This document shows, one piece after another, positions 37,159 through 50,249 of a DNA stretch of 64,000 nucleotides. Where the stretch lies: NCBI RefSeq assembly GCF_051014685.1, contig NC_135058.1:13766811-13830810 (forward strand). The letters are read 5' to 3'. How positions within the stretch are numbered: position 1 is the first letter of the stretch; every line of letters starts with the position of its first letter. Position numbers and translations under genes: made by a program. The stretch is from Ptiloglossa arizonensis (lineage: Eukaryota > Arthropoda > Insecta > Hymenoptera > Colletidae). The notes below the pieces were generated by a model. The model searched no databases, had not been told where the DNA came from, and saw only the letters and a list, made by a program, of their open reading frames with translations.

Positions 37159-40100
37159 TCGTTGTGTGTAGACCCACGTGTACTCTGTGTTATACGCGCG
37201 ATTTACATACTGCTGCGTTCGATTCACGTTTGTCGATGCTATAAACACTTCTACGATAATAGGGACGCGGTATTAACAAGCGCGGTTATCGACGGTCATT
37301 AATCATCGCTGCTGCCTGGAGACGATATTTTCGAGTGCTCCAGCGTGTTGCAGCACGTTTCCGGATCACGAGATCGGAACGACGCGATCGACGGGACGGA
37401 GTCGAATCAGCCTCGACACCTGTCCCGGTCTCGCCTTCCAGGCAAATCCGATTACGGAAATTTCGACCGGTGAATTCGAGAGGCTGCCTAATCGTCCATC
37501 TTCCAATGGCGCGGTGTAATCATTTTTAGTACATTTCTCTACGCGAATTTTATTTTACGTTACTCAAAAGAGAGTATTACCTTCGAGTTGAAAAAAGTTA
37601 ATGTTTGGACATTTTTACCGCCGTCGCGGAATGTCCGATATAAATTTTTCGAGCGTGTGTCGAAAGTATGTACTTTGAATAATATTTCTGTAAATTTTCG
37701 TAGAAAAATATCGATGCGTACAGAAGATACGAGCGTTTTTGTAACGCGCTGTCCCAATTTTGCGCTGTACGTCGCTCGAGCGCAACAGTGAGGCGGAGCG
37801 AAGATGTTAGCGTCGCAGTGGTGGGGGGGTCAATCGTTACGGTGGGGGGAGTCGCCTTGAACGGCCAAATCTTTGCGTCGACACGTCTAGAACACGTGAG
37901 AGGCGATTCTAGCGGTAAAAGTTACCGATGGCCAGAGAAGGTGTTGAAAATTTCTAATTTATCGAAACTGCGAACTGTTTCGATTATAAATGTTATAGAA
38001 CACTAGATAACAGTGTTCAACTGTATTGCACAGTATCTCTTTCCGCGCTCCGGGGATCGCGATTCCTTCCAGCCGGTGCTCTTTATAAACATCTCTCCAT
38101 TCTTCTCGGAGTTTTGGTTTCATTTAAAATTCAGAACCGACGTAGGCTAGAAATACATAATGACGAGATTACGAATTCGCTGTGACTGAAGACTGCTTGG
38201 TTTAACAATATTGTTTCACATTTTCCTTCATAGGTTCCGATTTCTGCCTTTCGTTGTACACGGATATACCCAGTGAACTATACCCACACTGGACTTCTTG
38301 ATTTATACACGAAAAATCACGACTGACAGTAATGCCCGAAACCGCGGCACTGGGAGTATATGAATTCTATTTTATAGCCGTGCAGTGTTTTATTCAATGC
38401 GATTACTTCCGGTCGCTCTGTAAAGCAGCACGAAACGATTGGGTGGCTCGGTATTTTCCTAGGATCACCCGAATTTTACGGGCAACGTTCCGTTGCTGTA
38501 TCGTTGCCCAGTGCATGGTTCACTATGTTTACACGCGAATTTATAGTAATGCATTCTCGATAAGCCGTATCGCTTTAACGGAGCGCGAAGGTTCATTGAA
38601 TGCGGCGGATCCATTCCACCGTGAAAAATCAATACCTTCATTGCCGACCTTGTTCCAATTTTTATGCCCTCTAATGAAAACAAACAACAAAACACTTTCG
38701 TAGTCCTAGTTACGCATCGACGTCAGCGCGGTTAATAGACCTCGTTGAAACTTCGATGGCACAGAGACCGTAAGTATTCCGTCCAGGAAAATATTTTACG
38801 TTCTTTCTTGGACTTCACCAATTTCGGACAGATTCTTTGTCATTTGATTAATTATTCACGATCGTTTGCCTCAAAGAATACGCGTTCACCTAAGGAGGTA
38901 TACACACTCGAATATGTGTAGTGAATAAATAAGTTACTTTTTGAAAATTCTTTAAAGTAATTCGATATATCTTTCTTACAGTTTTCAATATGTGAATATA
39001 AAAAGTTTGAAGACGATCTCTAAGAAATTTTAATGAAAAGTATTGCAAAATCAATTTTTTGTCTCTCAATAAGAAGACACTATTTGTCCTAGATTCTAAC
39101 ACGTGTTTCGTTAGTATTATAATTGTAAGCGGGACAAGTGCAACCCTTGAACTGAATTCGGTGGAACAAGACTAAACTTTGAACTGCACCGTTGAAACGT
39201 GTAAAATGTCAAATGTAGCCACTCGATGATTGTAAACACACAAATAATTACATTTACGTACGACGTAACTTGCGGTACCTGTATCATTTTTCTCTTCCAT
39301 TCGCGAACGCATCATTTGTTTCTCGCAAACGGAAAAACACTTTCGGTTGTAACTTTCCAGATGCAGTTATTTATACTTCGATAAAAATACATTTTTATTT
39401 CTGTCCATGGATTCTCATCGGCTTTCGCCGTGATATGATAAACGTTCGCCGAACAATTACTCGGTTTGCATCACAGCGATCCCGATAATGGGTTAATACA
39501 CACGCTGTGTAATCCAGGTTACGCTAAACTTTAATTACTTATATCCAGAAAATGATCTAGTATCTACATCTAATATTCTACAAATCCCATCAGGGCCGTA
39601 TATTCCACCATTGTGTAGAATTTGTCCTACTCGTAAATCGTGGCCACAGACTTGAAAATTAAAATAATATTTCCTTATAAACATTCAACCTAATATATTT
39701 CCAAGCTTGTCAACCTTGGCATCGAGTTCTCTCGTTAATAAAACTGACCAAAGAAACTGTCTTACCTACCGATCTAGTCCCACGTGTCCATCGATAGATT
39801 TTACGTCTTTTTAATATTCCAAGACGTCGACTTCCATTTATGCACTTACAATAGAGTGACCCCCCTATTTGCATTCTTGGTCCCTCGTTCACGCATACAG
39901 GCGCAACCTCGAAATCAGCGTATTCTTCTCGCGCAATTCCACACACGGTAGTATCATAATCGCGGGTAATCACGGTAGCACGGGAATTGAAAACCGGCCA
40001 TTATCCCGGCGCGTTAAGTTCGTCGATAAAGCGTCAACAGGCTGACGCGGCGTAACGGCGATGGCCGAAAAATAGCGCGACCCGGCATGCTTTTCGGGAT

Positions 40101-40337
40101 AATACCGTGCATTACGAGGCAGTAACTAACGGACGCGCGAGTGTCAATTCTTCCATGGACAATAAAGCAGCGCCATCAGATCCCCCACCACTCCGGCCAT
40201 CCCGATACCCGTGGACCCGATACTTGCACCCGTTTCGTCTCTGCCCTCTCGCGGTTCCTACGCGTAATCAGATTCGCGAGCGCGCATTGTATCGGATTGT
40301 ACGGACTGGGGAAATATATTTTACGCTCTTTTCGTTT

Positions 40338-40371
40338 CTATTTTTTTTTTTATTTCTTTCTTTTTTTTTCA
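40338..40371. repeat. Poly-T tract
   Basis: T-rich run with single A and C breaks. The hydrophobic FFF frames here are artefacts of it. Confidence 0.85.
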
Positions 40372-41439
40372 TTCACGTGACGCGATAACGACAACGTCGA
40401 GATCCTTTTTTTCACGAACGATGCGCGCGTATCGGATGTCAACGAGCTCCTCCCGAGGATCGAGGCGGGCAACCGACAACGGTGCAACGCGCAGAACGTT
40501 TTCGAGGCTCGAGTTGAGCGCCGTTTATTGCGCGATCAACGCAACAACCCGTGCTGGCCGGAGCGTATTTAATCGTCACGGTCGCGACAACCTAGTCGAC
40601 GGATGCAGGCCTCGGGGGCGAAGTTTCGGTCGTACGGGATCCGGCAACTTTTTGCATTACGCGCGAATGCCGCCGAGATTCGAAACTACGAGCCGGCACT
40701 CGGCCCTCGGGCAAACGGGCAAACGGGCCACTTGCCCCGGGCAACCCGCTCCGGGGACTTTTCTATTTATTGTTAGTCACTTCCACGGTTTTCTAACGAA
40801 TAAATGGAATGTAATTACACTCGACGAAGCGGCCTATCTCTTTTTCTTTTCCCTTTTTCAACGTACTTCTGGAAGTTTAATATTCTTGCGGTGAAGTTGA
40901 GCTCGAAAGTAGGTCGACGGGACTACGATGCACGGTAATTTGTAGTTTTATGATAAATATAGATTTTGAAGTTGTGCGCTATAGTGACTGACACCTGGCA
41001 AGTTTTTAATTATATTAAAAAAGGTCCAGCGGGCCGCGTGATCTCTGGGGGCAGCACTGTCGCGAGTTGTTTGTCCAGATATTTCTGTTGGCTCGTTTAT
41101 GGTGTATTATTTATGCGCGTACAGAGTTGTTCTTTTTAATCCACGAATGTACATTTTAGGATCTATGGTGAAACGATGGAGACTACGCTATCGAGATTAA
41201 CCCTCAAATGGCGCTGAGTTAAAATAGTTGTCGATGTATCTTTAAGGTTATGTGACTGTCTAATGCGAAAAACTGTGGATCTTTCCCTCAGATTTTTAAA
41301 TTTAAATAACACACGAGTGCATAGAATTACCAGTAAATTTATAATTAATGTTGTGTACACATTGTTATTCGTGAAACTATTATTTGCAAAAGCTGTACAA
41401 AGGGTGTCCCGCGGTATGTATTAACAGTGGTTAAGGAGC

Positions 41440-42062
41440 AACTTCTTGCGAAGAATTAAATAGAAAATCTACATAAAATATTTCCCCAGAAATTGTCACT
41501 ATTAAAAGATCGACTTTAAGCATTCATAGGGTACTAAAGATTAAAAGACCCTGTATAATTCAACTCGGATGTCTAATCGAACAAGTGACTTCTCGTGGAA
41601 AATAAATCGAAAATGTACGTAAAATATTTCCGTACGTAGCTACGCTTATTAAACGATCGATTGTAAAAAATCGTCGAGTACTAAACTTAGCACGACCTGT
41701 ATAATTTAATTCAAGTGGCTAGAAACTTACACGTGTCTAAAATCGTATCGCCCGGAAAATGACATCTCGCGGAAAAATAAATCGAAAATGTACGTAAAAT
41801 ATTTCCGTACGGAGCTTGGCTTATTAAATGATCGATTGTAAAAAATTATCGAATACTAAAGTTAGCACGACCTGTATAATTTAATTCTAGTGGCTAGAAA
41901 CTTACACGTGTCTAAAATCGTATCTCCCAGAAAATGACTTCTCGCGGAAAAATAAATCAAAAATGTACGTAAAATATTTCCGTACGGAGCTTCGCTTATT
42001 GGATGAACGATTGTAAAAAAACGTCGAATACTAAAGTTAGCACAATCCTGTATAATCGTACA
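41440..42062. repeat. 175-bp tandem repeat, three copies plus one decayed copy
   Basis: ATGTACGTAAAATATTTCCG recurs at 41613, 41788 and 41963, and GACCTGTATAATTTAATT at 41694 and 41869 with a variant near 42046, always about 175 bp apart. A more diverged, shortened copy precedes them (41440-41580; its spacing to the next is about 147 bp). The copies are AT-rich without ORFs. This is a local satellite-like expansion. Confidence 0.85.
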
Positions 42063-42911
42063 CGAGATCCGTGGAAAATGAGTTTCACACGACGCGAAGC
42101 AATACTCGAACGTGGCCAAGTCGCGGATCGATGTTTTCCAAACCTATGAACAAGTGTACGGAGACTGTCACCAACAACCCCTAGCGGTTTTCCGTGTTAT
42201 TGATCGTCGTTGGCGCTTAGTCACGATAAGTATCGCGAGATCGTCGCGAAAACTCGAATCAGTGGAGCGGTTCTCCTCTCGAGAAGAAAGGGCGGTTCGC
42301 GTATTTTCCGACTTACCGGCGTTGTTCCACGCAAATTACCTCGTGGCCTATGCTTCGCGGTCGGGCGGGCGTTCCGCGGAACGAAATTCACCGCACCCCC
42401 GAGAGTGTCTACGGAGAAACGGATATTATTATCCGGTGTGCTTAAGCTTTACGTATTTTTGCATAACCGGAAATTAGAAATAATTATTGTTGCACCTTCG
42501 GGAGCGTCGGTCGCCGCACGGTTGCAATGGAAGGTCTCGCGACCCGGAGGCTTCTCGGCCGTGTTCAGCTGGCGGCGCGTCTTCCCTGGATTTTATTTCG
42601 AAAAATAGAGGAACGCTGTCGCGAAATTACCGAGTTTTTGCCACGGTCGTTTATCGCGCTTTGGCGCTCTACGCCATTTTTCTTCCGTTTACTGAACACG
42701 AGCATTGCACGGATACGGAACACTCGATCGATGACGAAAACAGAGAGTTCACTCGAAAACGGGGTGAACGGAGACTTGGATCTCGAGCGAGAACTGAAGC
42801 GCGTACCGTTCGTTATGGAAGTAAATCTGAGAGCGAGGGAACGATAATGAGCGAAATGATAATTAAACATTTGTATATTGTTCTCGAGAGCAGGAATGTA
42901 TTAAATTGTGC

Positions 42912-43108
42912 GTTATAAATGGATTGGCGAGATCGTCCCGATGAAAACGAACCCAAACACGACCTACTTTCGACTGTTTTTGATTATATCGTACGTTTTT
43001 TTGAATAAGTTTTGAAAAATTTTGAGTTTCGTATTAGGAAAAATAGACCGAACGAGATCGTGTTTGGAGTCGTTTTCATCGGGAGAATCTCGCCAATTCG
43101 CTGGTAAC
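42912..43108. repeat. Foldback element, near-palindromic, about 197 bp
   Basis: The left arm, with ATTGGCGAGAT and CCCGATGAAAACGA, then CCAAACACGA (42923-42961), is mirrored in reverse complement on the right, with TCGTGTTTGG, TCGTTTTCATCGGG and ATCTCGCCAAT (43058-43098). Weaker pairing reaches toward the centre, so arms may be 80 bp or more. No protein is encoded. It could be a MITE-like foldback element or an inverted-repeat source of small RNA. Confidence 0.75.
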
Positions 43109-44391
43109 AATATCGCTTTGATCTAACGAAAAATATACAAATTTTAATTTTCATTAGTGTCTTATCGTTTACGAGTCGCTCGTATTGCAAAACGTAAACC
43201 TTCGTGGGGATAATTTCGTTACATTTCGTAAAAATTGTCAGTTGAAATTACTGTAATTTCTCTCGTAATGTTGCACAGTTAACTGTATTTAATTATACCT
43301 CGTTATCTCTGGCTGTTTCCTACTCTTTAACCATGTGCCACTTATTCTCGTTTTTCTGATTCTCTTCTTCGATGTACGTATACAAACCGAAACGAGCCGG
43401 TGACAAGTAATGGCGGTCAATTCTTGGAACGCTTCCTCGCGAAATGTCCCAGCGCGATCCAGATTTGGGACATTATACAAGACATTACTGTAAATAACGC
43501 GCTGTCGCTTAACAACGCCCCGTGAATTCGACGATGAGTTGAAGTACTTCTGAAGTTTATCAAGATGTCGCGCCTCTTCGTCTATCTTTGAAGTCCTCTC
43601 CGAACGTTCCTCTTGCTCGTTCTCTTCAAGCGGTCCTCGTTCCAGTAATTATGAACTTGGACCGAACTTGTTTGGTTGCTCGACTGAAAGTAACGCGCGA
43701 CTTCAGATAAAATCGCAAGTATTCATCATTGCGCACAAATATATACCAAACTGTAGAAAAGGTGTCCGTTATTTCAACAAGATAGTATCGAGTACATTAC
43801 TGGATAAAAAAGGGATGCGAAAAAGATAAATGAAATTTCGTTTCTCGGTTAAGCAACAGAGTCCAATAAATGCTTCCACTTCGAACGCAAATACGATCGA
43901 ATAGGTACATTTGTAGATTCTTGTACCTGTCTCTCAAAGTGTCAGACATTCAAACACATTCACAATTGGAGTGAATTTTATCTCCGAACCGACACGACCG
44001 GAGAACCTCGAACCGATGTAACGCAATCTCTCTCGTTTAAATGCTCCCGAAAAATCGCACGATCGTTTCATCCGGTTGGTTATTAATTAACGCAAATCCG
44101 TTATTTCCAACGGTGTTCGGATATTTCTAACACCCTCGAGGCTCTCAAGAAGCTACGAAAGTACGCTCCGAAACTTTTCCGAGACCGAGAGCTCTCAAGA
44201 GTTCCAAGTATTTTTTAAATCCATTAGACGGGTTCTAAATTTTTAAAAATCCATAGTAGAATTCCCAGCGATTTTCTAACTTCTCGTCGGTTAAAATTGC
44301 TCTGGAAGCTCGTCCGCGTTAGGGAGCACGTTTCCAGCGTCCATTGGCGTCTCCGCGATTATATTAATCAAATTTCTGTCCACTTTGTTGC

Positions 44392-44416
44392 CGGCGGCGG
44401 CGGCGGCGGTGGCGGC
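44392..44416. repeat. (CGG)n microsatellite
   Basis: About seven to eight CGG units ending in GTGGCGGCC. The poly-Gly and poly-Pro frames in this patch are artefacts of it. Confidence 0.85.
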
Positions 44417-44650
44417 CAGGCATTAGGAGGGAACTTCCGTCCGGGGCTAGAAGAAGGCAAACATTCGTCGGTCCCCTCCCACACCTTCCCCCCCCCCCCC
44501 CCTCCTCCGTTGCGTGGGTAAACAACTCGCGCCGCCTGCCGGATCGAATTCGTCCTTCCCAGGACGCAGAGGCACTCATGCACAGAGAAACTCCCGTCGG
44601 AACTCGAAACGATTAAGGGTGCCCTTTGAAACGCCAAGGGGGAAGACGGA

Positions 44651-44675
44651 GGGGGTTGTGGGGAGGGGGTGGGGG
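44651..44675 (+). other. G-quadruplex motif
   Basis: Four runs of G (5, 4, 5 and 5) separated by 4, 1 and 1 bases. A long C homopolymer (about 44488-44501) lies about 150 bp upstream and is G-rich on the other strand. Confidence 0.75.
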
Positions 44676-46588
44676 CAAAGGTAGCGGAAGACCGGTTGAA
44701 ATAATGTAATGCGGGGGTGCGGTAGTCGCGGGAAGCTAATAACTGCGGTTGCTGGATCCGATGATATTTATGCTCGCGGAGAGGCCAAAGACGAGGCTGC
44801 CACAGACGAAGGGTGCGCGAGACGCACTCGTGTATATTGCATTAAACGATCCCTCGGCCCTTTCGTATTCGATTCTTTATTGCAGCCAATCGGGTGGATA
44901 TCTAATTGATACGACTCTCTCGTTCTGAATTTCATGGGAACCAGCCGACTGAAGTGCGCCGCCGACCCTCGTTACCGATACGTTTATTATGTAATATTTG
45001 TTAATTCGTTCGCGTAGAACGAAATTACTTCTCGTAAGACGAGACGAACTGGGAAGCCCGAAAATATCTGTGGGAACTATTCTTACGTTTTCTATCGTTG
45101 TTACTGTCGAATAATCCCGGGACTGGAGTATGTGTACGGTATATGTGTACGTGTATATGTATTTGTAGGTTTTAAATTAACGAGTAAATTGCCTAGGCGA
45201 GCAGGAAAAAATATTTCGAGCTGAAGTTTAGTCTACTGTTGTTTTTTCATTCTTGGTGGAAGAGGACACTTCAAGGTCGATAATTTTTCCAAACGATACT
45301 ACCGAAAGTATCATCTTCGACGTAGTTTCGAATCTAGGTTAAACGATAACTGGTACCATCGTGAAATACTCGAAGGATTTTCGATAACGTGGAACTTAAT
45401 TGTTCCAAGGTTTTGTTACCGTGTCCGGAAGTTTTCAAGAATTTTAACCCCTTCAAGGGACGAAAGAAAGGAATACGAAAGCATTGTAAATTAACGCGGC
45501 TGTTAAAGAAGTCGGGCTCGAATGTAGGCGAGGTTATGTCGCTTGGCGATGGCGCACGCGCTCACTCTCCTCTATATTAATTACCAGGCCGCTAATTACT
45601 ATTTATTAGGCTCACGCACGCACGCCATGCAAGGTTCGTTCCATCGTTAACGGCACGACGACGCGGTGCAACAGCGCCGATACGCGTTTCAAAGTTGGCC
45701 TGTTCTGCACACCGATTAAACCCTCATCCTTCCAACGGGGAAATTTTCTAAGGTCACTGCAAAGTAATCTGGCTAACTACGATCTTCGACGTGTAATTGG
45801 CCAGACCTTGATAATAAATTAGAGACATTAAAATAATTTCGCTTCCTTTTAAATCGATACTTTAACTTTCGATGAGGGGGATTTCGCTTTCCATTGCTCG
45901 CCGGAGAACAAAAGGCGTGCTCATTGTTCGAAGATTACACAGAGGCCATTATTGTATTACCACTGAAAATTTTATATTTCATAATGGATGTTTCCGTTAC
46001 AATCTGCTGGATAATAGGCAAAAGTATCAGAGGGAAATTTCGTTCGAAGGGCTACATTATGCTGCTGCAAATAATTAGAGGATTACTCGAACAGGTCTGT
46101 TATTATGGAAGGTATTTAATATTTTAGAAGCTCTAACACGATGCACGAGATGTTCGGTGAAAATATTTCGTTTAAACGAGAAAGATTTCTTTGAGTGTAC
46201 TTTTCCCAAAATTTTAGAGTAACCTGATTCATCGATTTGATAAATCAGCTCGCGTTCAAAACACCTCAACTTTGACCAAAAATTCTCTCCGACGCGCCAC
46301 ACTCCCCGAATATAATTCCATAGTTACGAGTCGATTAAAACAAACCATTCGGTCCATTTCCCAACTATTTATGTAACAATGCACTTTCTGTACAATTCTA
46401 ATTCGCGAAAAATACCATTTACAGAGACCTGCGTGCCGCGTGTAGGAAAAATAGCTTCGTCCATTTATTGAATTATCCCTGGGAATCCTGGCGGCCCGTA
46501 GCGTGCGCGAAATTCGCCAACATATTTGCAAAAGGTCCATGCGCGCGGCCGTATCTCTGGGAAAAATTCGCAGTCGGCCGAATTGTAT

Positions 46589-46622
46589 TTTTTTTCTTTT
46601 TTTTGTTTTTTTCTTTTTTTTT
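46589..46622. repeat. Poly-T tract
   Basis: T runs with single C or G breaks. It gives a Lys-rich block to the 275-residue minus-strand open frame that spans it. Confidence 0.85.
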
Positions 46623-48186
46623 CCGCGTTTTCGCGGATCGATACGCCAAACGTTGCCGCGCGCGTTTTCCCTCTCGGCCCCGCTGGAACGCTGAAACGCG
46701 CGGGGCGGACGAGAAATCACGATCGGGCCAGCGTGCAGCCACTTTGATCCCGGCTGCGCGGAAGATGGATATCGCCGAGCAAATAAACACGGGTTTCGAG
46801 CCACTTCATATTTTACAACATTCGAATAAACTACACCGGAATCGCGTTTCGAGCCACCCGATCCTTTCGCGATTTCGGTCTTTCGAGGTTCTTTTTTCCC
46901 GAATCTCGAGAAATATCGATAAATATTTATGCTAATTAAGCTCTTTAACCAGCTCGCGCAGAAACGGATAAAATTTCTGGCCATCGAACGTTCGATACTC
47001 ATCGTTGCAACGTTCTCGATCGCGATGTAGGCGCTCCACAGGGCTAATTTTTTTCCACAGACGGATAAATTTAACGATAACAAGCGAGAGAGAGCGAAAC
47101 TGCCCAGTTAACAAAAATATTTTTTTATACGAAACCTTGACGAATTTTCGAAACCGAATAAACTTCAAAAGATTTTTTTTTTTATCGTGAAAAAGACGAA
47201 TCGACGCACGCTGAGTCCCGTATGTAAAAATCAACTTTGACGTTAGCCATATGTGCGTCGCTTCGTCTTTTTTTTTTTGAATAAAAAAGATCTTTTGAGG
47301 TTTTTACACATCGGGAGATCCGTTTCGATTTTTGATTTCTGCGAGTTTGTTGAGATTGTAAAGAGAACAATATTTTTATCAACCGGTATTGCTTCTATTT
47401 ATTATCGTTGTGGAAAAATATTCGCGCAGAAGATGACGTACGAGGTCGAAAACGTTACAACGACGAATAATAAATATTAAATGGCACGTTACACGAACTT
47501 TTGAGATTTACAATCCTCGAAAAGGTGTCCTGAAAAACTATAAACATTTGAAAGAAACGGTGGAACACAAGTGGAAATTATTAAATGTAAGAAAAAACTT
47601 CGATGCAAACGAAAGTGAGACAATTAAGTCGATTTCCAGACGCCACATTTCTTCGAACACTAACAATCTAAAATTCCAAAAGAAATGTATACTCTTGGAA
47701 AAAGTATCGTCGAAATCACCGAATCGCGTTTCGGGACGTCTGTTAACAAGTTCGCGTCTCGAGCGTAACATCCAAATTACACCGTTCGCGGATCGAACTT
47801 CGCGAGATCTTACCTGCATAGTGGAAAACTTATCGACGCTGTTCCACGACCGACAGTAAATACCGATACCCCTCCACCGATCCGAGTAATCAACGTGTCC
47901 CAGCGTAGCTGTTTCGTTCGATTCGTCGCCGTTCGTTTCGCCGAAAGTATCGACGAATTACCGAAGAAGCCTCGACTGGGATCCCTTCCACTCTCACCCC
48001 CGCCCACTTCCTTCTTCTTCTCACCCTAGCACGACCGAGTAAACAGCCCGGAGGGAAAGATCCTACCCTACCCGGAACTTCGATAAAAGCTCGCGAGTTC
48101 CGCGTCGGTTGCGCAACAATCCCCCACTCTGTCCCCAGTCCGGGCACAGCGGCGCGGGAATTCGCGGCCCGTTCGAGGTATTCGAA

Positions 48187-48244
48187 GAAAAAAAAAAGGA
48201 AAAGAAAAGAAGAAGAAGAAGAAGAAGAAGAAGAAGAAGAAGAA
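48187..48244. repeat. Poly-A followed by (GAA)n
   Basis: An A-rich run, then about a dozen AGA/GAA triplets. Pure purine GAA arrays of this kind can form triplex DNA and are length-unstable. Confidence 0.85.
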
Positions 48245-48822
48245 TAAAAAACGCGAAAGTTCGCTGACGGTCCTCCACGGTTGTTCGCAACGATCCGTTC
48301 CGATGGAACGTAAGCGTTAACATTCCGCGAACGCGGCGCGCGTCCGGTCGCGAAGCTGAAAACGTTCGTAGAGATGGTTTATGTCCGACGGTAGGATCGA
48401 AGCAGTCGTAATACCTGGCACGGCGCGTCGCGAGCGAGCTACCGAGTGGGGGAAGCTCCTCGGGTGCCCGCGGACGTCTTATAAATTTCCCAGAGCCGCG
48501 AGCAAGGTGGCGTGGTGGGGGGAGGTCGGAGAGCCGAGCGTCGGACGATAAGTATTTCAGCCACGGCGAGCCACCGGCCTGGTGGCGCTATTGTTGTCCC
48601 CGCGATAAGATCTCGCGCTAAATCCAAGCCTCGCTCGCTTCCACGAGGACAGTTTGAGTTATGCCGGTTGGTACCACAATGAGGAAACGCCGACCGGTGG
48701 CGGTCGCTTCGTCGGAGGGTTGGCCCCCGCGACGGACAGAAACAACGGGGACGGCACCGGGAGGGGGAGTGGGAGTGAAAACGCGAGACAGAGAGAAAGA
48801 TGATGCGAGAAACGACCGAGCG

Positions 48823-48843
48823 AGTGAGAGAGAGAGAGAGAGA
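48823..48843. repeat. (GA)n microsatellite
   Basis: Perfect AG run inside a GC-rich purine-biased stretch. Confidence 0.85.
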
Positions 48844-50220
48844 AGGCGGCACGGGAGAGGATTTATAGGAGCCAACGCATCACGCGAGTCGGAAAGGCCT
48901 GTTAGGCCTCCGGGAGGGTTATTCGTGAAATGCAGCTCTCTTATCCGAGCACTTGTTTGCGGAATATCAATTCGGACGTGAAATATGAATCTCAGACGCG
49001 ATGGAACATCGACGCGACGGTTTCTGGCGTGTCGAGGGCCACCCCGTGTACGTGTGTACACCATACGGGGACGTGTATTGGGAGCAGTGAACTTACCGGC
49101 ACGTATAGCGCGACAGGTTAGAAAAGAGCGCCGAGGGAGTGGCCTAACTTGGGCGGGGATGACTCGCGTGGGTGTCGGCTGTCTTCCGATATTGTTCGAC
49201 CCGGTGACTGCGGAAATTGATTTCGGAGAAGTTTGTCCAGGTGACGCTTCGAATTCGTTTTTTCTTTTTTTTTCTCTCGTTTATTTCGAGAACTCGTATT
49301 CTTACCAATTTTACCGCCAGTTTTTGTATACCGTGGAGCCGAAATTATAGAAACGAGGTTAGGGAGAATCCGTGGATCCAAGGTAGACGAAAATCTGAGA
49401 CGTGAACGATCGTGACGCTTCGTTTTTTGGAAAAATATGATTCGTAGCGTCTGCGACGAAAATAATTTCAACGGTACGCTTATTATTACCACGTATTATT
49501 CCTAACGACGGTAACGTCGCTCGAAAGTATTACAGCCATAAGGGAACGTTCAAAGTTCAAAGCGTCGACCAACGCTGCGTTCAACGGTGTTAAGACAAAG
49601 AGCCGCGGGACTTGGCGAACGATATCGCGTTCCACGGTTACATCGGACACGAAATTAACGATAAAATCCACGGTCCCGAGACGGTTATATGAATTCGCGG
49701 GCGGGCGAATAACGGAAACGTTTCAGAGGTAAGATTAAATTTAATTAGAGTAGAATGTGCAGAGTGCATTTCAGCAACAAAAAAAAGGGGAAAAAAAGAA
49801 ACGAGCGGAGAGAGAGAGAGAGAAAGAAGTGTGGGGGGTGGAGGGGGGATAGAGAGAGGCAACGCGGGAAAAGGAGGCAAGAAACAGGTGCGAGGAGGAG
49901 AAAAGTAGGTGGAAAAAAGACGCGCACGCGGCGAAGAATTTCATTACATTTTCCAGCACGTGAAAATTAAAATTTTTTAATTGGCTTTATCATCTACGAT
50001 TCCCCGCGCGAGACGGGTGGGGAGCATCGAGGGGGTGGGGGTGTACCGAGAGCAGGAGGAGGACCGGCTGCGAAGATGGTCTAATTAGATAATTATAATT
50101 AACGAAACGCTCCCGTCGACCCGACTCGACCGCCGCGGAATATATCGGACACGCTTACGTCGCGACGATTATCGAATTTACGCTCGCGGATCGAGGCTTA
50201 GCCAACGTGGAGGGAAGAAA

Positions 50221-50249
50221 AAAAAATATATATATATATAGTATATATC
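50221..50249. repeat. Poly-A plus (AT)n microsatellite
   Basis: A run of A followed by TATATATATATATA, with one AG break. A similar AT run lies at 32180-32202. Confidence 0.8.

Noticed and set aside
38332..38703. 123-codon plus-strand frame in the long intron
   Set aside because: No domain, no splice sites in phase with the upstream exon (needs two bases completing a Gly codon), and amino-acid use looks random.
46256..47083. Longest open frame in the window (275 codons, minus strand)
   Set aside because: No recognisable domain. The middle is a poly-Lys block from a T tract, the rest is GC-rich, and other frames are open over the same span. No splice or start evidence.
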